Assembly: GCF_018812025.1 (NCBI RefSeq)
Contig: NC_063066.1
Location: forward strand, 9,989,882-10,053,881
Source: Megalobrama amblycephala
Lineage: Eukaryota > Chordata > Actinopteri > Cypriniformes > Xenocyprididae
DNA: 64,000 nucleotides
Direction: 5' to 3'
Part shown: positions 61,370 to 64,000 of the stretch, piece by piece
Layout: the number at the start of each line of letters is the position of its first letter
Position numbering within the stretch: the stretch's first letter is position 1
Made by a program: the position numbers and the translations under genes
The notes under the pieces: model-generated
What the model was told of the DNA's origin: nothing
What the model saw: only the letters and a program-made list of their open reading frames with translations
Database searches by the model: none

Positions 61370-62708
61370 TTTATTGAAGCTTTCCATAAGAGTTGGTAGG
61401 GACAAACATTTACAGGTACTTTAACAGAACCAGCACTAAGAGCAGATTCCTTTCTCTCCATTAGATTGCTAGGCAAAAAAAACATTCCTCTTAAGCACAG
61501 CTCCCTCTCAAGACCATCGACAGAGGCACTCGACTAATGCAGTTTTGTCTACAGTATATGGAGCAAAGATGTCGTGCAAGTATAGAAAACACATGAGGGG
61601 CAGTTTTAACCATTACATTTACAATGCTGTGTCTGTATTCGACTCAGGAGCATAACAACAGAATACAGCATCCATGAACAGACACTCCAAGATGAAGCTG
61701 TACTGAAAGAACAGAAACAACACAAACACAGGATGCAAATAATGTTCCAACAAAAACTTGAATGGGTAAATTTCACTTTGTGTGAAACGAATGACACGTT
61801 GTTCTCGGTAACAAATTTTGCTTGATTGGCAAATGTTATTTTTAAACACACCACAACCACATTGTAAAACAATAGCAGAAACCTCCAGGACAATTCGGTT
61901 GTCCTCGTGTGCTCAAGTGCAATTTTCAGCCCTAACTCGTGTGGCATCTCGTACGTACATTTTATGGCTTACTGGGTAAACAGGTCCATATCAACTGTAA
62001 AGTTACAGAGACACAGCTTATAAACAAACTGCTACAATAATATCTTGGCGAAAAACTAATATAACCAGCTAAATTACATAATGTAAACATGGCATACCAC
62101 ACTGTACATCCTGTCCATGATATTTACAAGTCAGTATGTTGACTTCCCCATGTAGTAGACAATCGCAAAATTGCCAGAAGGTCACGGTGCTGACTATTAC
62201 TCTAAGCTAGTTCAAACATCTGCTGCACTAGCTTCAAAAAGCCCCAATGCTAGTCATCACACTCTGGAAACAATAAAACACGACACACTTTTGACTCCTG
62301 CACTTACACGTCCGATTTAAAAAAGGTCGTCCTTTAACATAAGGCAAATTCACACCGTTAGGTGCCTTGTTCTTAACAACAATACCATAATATAGTATGT
62401 GGGGACTGGGGAGGACTTGATGGCTCTTTGGGGTAAATGCACTTTTAAACAGTGTCAGAGTTTGCTTTCTTTCAATCACTCTCGTCATATAGAACAAAAC
62501 GTCTGAGTGCAACACAGGAGCGCTTCTACTACATCAGGAAATGTGCAAAATCTGCTCTAAAGCAAAGTGACAGTGTTGCGAATTCTACTGTACAAGGTAC
62601 TGGGAAATGGGTCTTGTAGAAACCCAGTGAAGACCCTCAATCCGACATATATACAAGGCACTAAGGAGAGGAATGAAGGGCCTTCCTCCAGGATCCAGCA
62701 GAAGTGTT
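61370..62708 (-). other. 3'UTR of the CHIC-family gene
   Basis: A minus-strand AATAAA (plus TTTATT at 61370-61375) lies about 1.3 kb past the stop. The sequence between is low-repeat and has no long coding frame, consistent with a long 3'UTR. Confidence 0.6.
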
Positions 62709-62759
62709 TTAGTCAGGTCGGAATATAGGATATTTTGGTAAGAACTCTATGAGAATAAC
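62709..62759 (-). CDS. chic1: last coding exon of a CHIC-family (cysteine-rich hydrophobic) protein, partial
   Basis: After an acceptor (TGTCTACAG) the exon reads VILIEFLPKYPIFRPD and stop (17 codons, phase 0). CHIC1 and CHIC2 end in VILIEFLPK-x-PIFRPD, so the family call is strong although only 16 residues are seen. Family knowledge: small, palmitoylated, membrane-associated proteins linked to vesicle and plasma-membrane trafficking. No further exon is recognisable up to 64000, so the rest lies to the right. Choice of chic1 over chic2 rests on expected linkage with lnx2b and cdx4 and is only moderately supported. It converges tail-to-tail on lnx2. Confidence 0.75.
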   Translation of the reverse strand, partial: VILIEFLPKYPIFRPD

Positions 62760-62959
62760 CTGTAGACATAAAAAGACAGTGTTAAGAAAGCACATTTGGG
62801 GGTTAAATTTCAGTAAAAAAATATATGCAGAAAAAAAATATATGCACATGTATGTAACTGAATGAAACATTTACACTTTTTGTAACAAATTACAGAATCG
62901 CCCGATGAAGATGTTTGTTTAGAAGTGCTTCAGTCACTGCTGTGACTACATTACATACG

Positions 62960-63173
62960 TTACCGTTCACAATTTTGAATTTAAGATTTTTTTTTTCAAG
63001 AAATTAATTCTTAAAATTAATTTATTCAACAAGGATGCATTAAATTGATCAGAAGTGACAGTAAAGACATTTGTGTTACAAAATAGTCTGTTTTTAAAAA
63101 ATGCTGTTCTTTTGAACTTTCTATTCATCAAAACAATCCTAAAAATATATATATTACAGTTTGTACAAAAATA
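62960..63173. repeat. family C element, left part
   Basis: Contains CAAGGATGCATTAAATTGAT, GTGACAGTAAAGACATTTGT and GCTGTTCTTTTGAACTTTCT. It stops where the next repeat begins at 63174. Confidence 0.7.
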
Positions 63174-64000
63174 TTAAAGGTGCCCAAGAATGCTTTTTCA
63201 CAAGATGTAATATAAGTCTAAGGTGTCTCCTGAATGTGTCTGTGAAGTTTCAGCTCAAAATACCCCATAGATTTTTTTTATTAATTTTTTTAACTGCCTA
63301 TTTTGGGGCATCATTAACTATGCACTGATTTTGGCAGCGCCGCCCCTTTAAATCGCGTGCTCCCTGCCACATGAGCTCTCGACTATATTACAGTGCATTT
63401 ACAAAGTTCACACAGCTAATATAACCCTCAAATGGATCTTTACAAGATGTTCGTCATGCATGCTGTATGCATGCTTCGAATTATGTGAGCAAAGTATTTA
63501 TTTTGATGTTTACGTTTGATTCTGTATGAGTTTGAGGCTATATGCTCTGTGGCTAACGGCTAATGCTACACTGTTGGAGAGATTTATAAAGAATGAAGTT
63601 GTGTTTATGCATTATACCGACTGCACGTTTAAAAATGAAAATAGCGACGGCTCTTGTCTCCGTGAACACAGTAAGAAATGATGGTAACTTTAACCACATT
63701 TAACAGTACATTAGCAACATGCTAATGAAACATTTAGAAAGACAATTTACAAATATCACTAAAAATATCATGATATCATGGATCATGTCAGTTATTATTG
63801 CTCCATCTGCCATTTTTCGCTGTTGTTCTTGCTGGCTTACCTTGTCTGTGCACAGATCCAGACGTTAATACTGTCTTTCCTTGTCTAATGCCTTGAACAT
63901 GGGCTGGCATATATGCAAATATTGGGGTCATACATATTAATGATCCCGACTGTTACTTAACAGTCGGTGTTATGATGAGATCCGCGTGTTTTCCGGAAGT
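63174..64000. repeat. TTAA-started repeat truncated by the window edge
   Basis: Starts TTAA-AGGTGCCCAAGAATGC and continues through TCTAAGGTGTCTCCTGAATG and CTATTTTGGGGCATCATTAA, a layout I associate with a common cyprinid non-autonomous DNA transposon. The right end is not in the window. It occupies an intron of the CHIC gene. Confidence 0.6.

Overview
The window looks like nuclear DNA of a teleost fish, most probably a cyprinid. Genes are split by many short-to-long introns with GT..AG borders, the intergenic DNA is AT-rich, and it is crowded with short inverted-repeat DNA transposons of the kinds that fill zebrafish and carp genomes. I see no bacterial, organellar or viral gene content and no CRISPR array. 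The cyprinid assignment is inference from repeats and gene order.

Six genes can be read. On the minus strand, from left to right: ube2a (Rad6-type E2, 6 exons, complete, 152 aa); a divergent SNX25/SNX19-class sorting nexin (16 exons, complete, 857 aa, no RGS domain); slc25a5 (ADP/ATP carrier ANT2, 4 exons, 298 aa); slc25a43 (mitochondrial carrier family, 5 exons, 345 aa). After an intergenic stretch of about 18 kb comes lnx2 (probably the locus called lnx2b in zebrafish; RING plus four PDZ domains, 9 coding exons, 675 aa) on the plus strand. It converges on the last coding exon and 3'UTR of a CHIC-family gene (probably chic1) on the minus strand, whose other exons lie beyond the right edge. 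For every complete gene I joined the exons by eye and the reading phase closes at each junction.

By region: 0-4 kb ube2a, with a nested transposon in intron 4. 4.3-13.4 kb the sorting nexin, with several fold-back elements in introns. 13.4-18.2 kb intergenic. 18.2-20.8 kb slc25a5 and its promoter. 21.3-26.9 kb slc25a43. 27-45 kb gene-poor DNA with TA microsatellites, transposons, an inverted minisatellite and possible first exons of lnx2. 46.8-60.2 kb lnx2. 60.2-61.4 kb intergenic. 61.4-62.8 kb CHIC 3' end. 63.2 kb to the end, a repeat.

The order ube2a / slc25a5 / slc25a43 matches human Xq24. The lnx2-chic pair matches the flanks of ParaHox paralogons (LNX1-CHIC2 at 4q12, CHIC1-CDX4 at Xq13, LNX2 near CDX2 at 13q12), so two ancestral blocks appear to meet in the 27-45 kb gap. 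The genes do not form one pathway. Two are ubiquitin enzymes (an E2 and a RING E3), two are mitochondrial inner-membrane carriers, and two are predicted membrane-trafficking or membrane-associated proteins. The most unusual items are the RGS-less sorting nexin and several transposon-in-transposon insertions whose target sites can be read directly.
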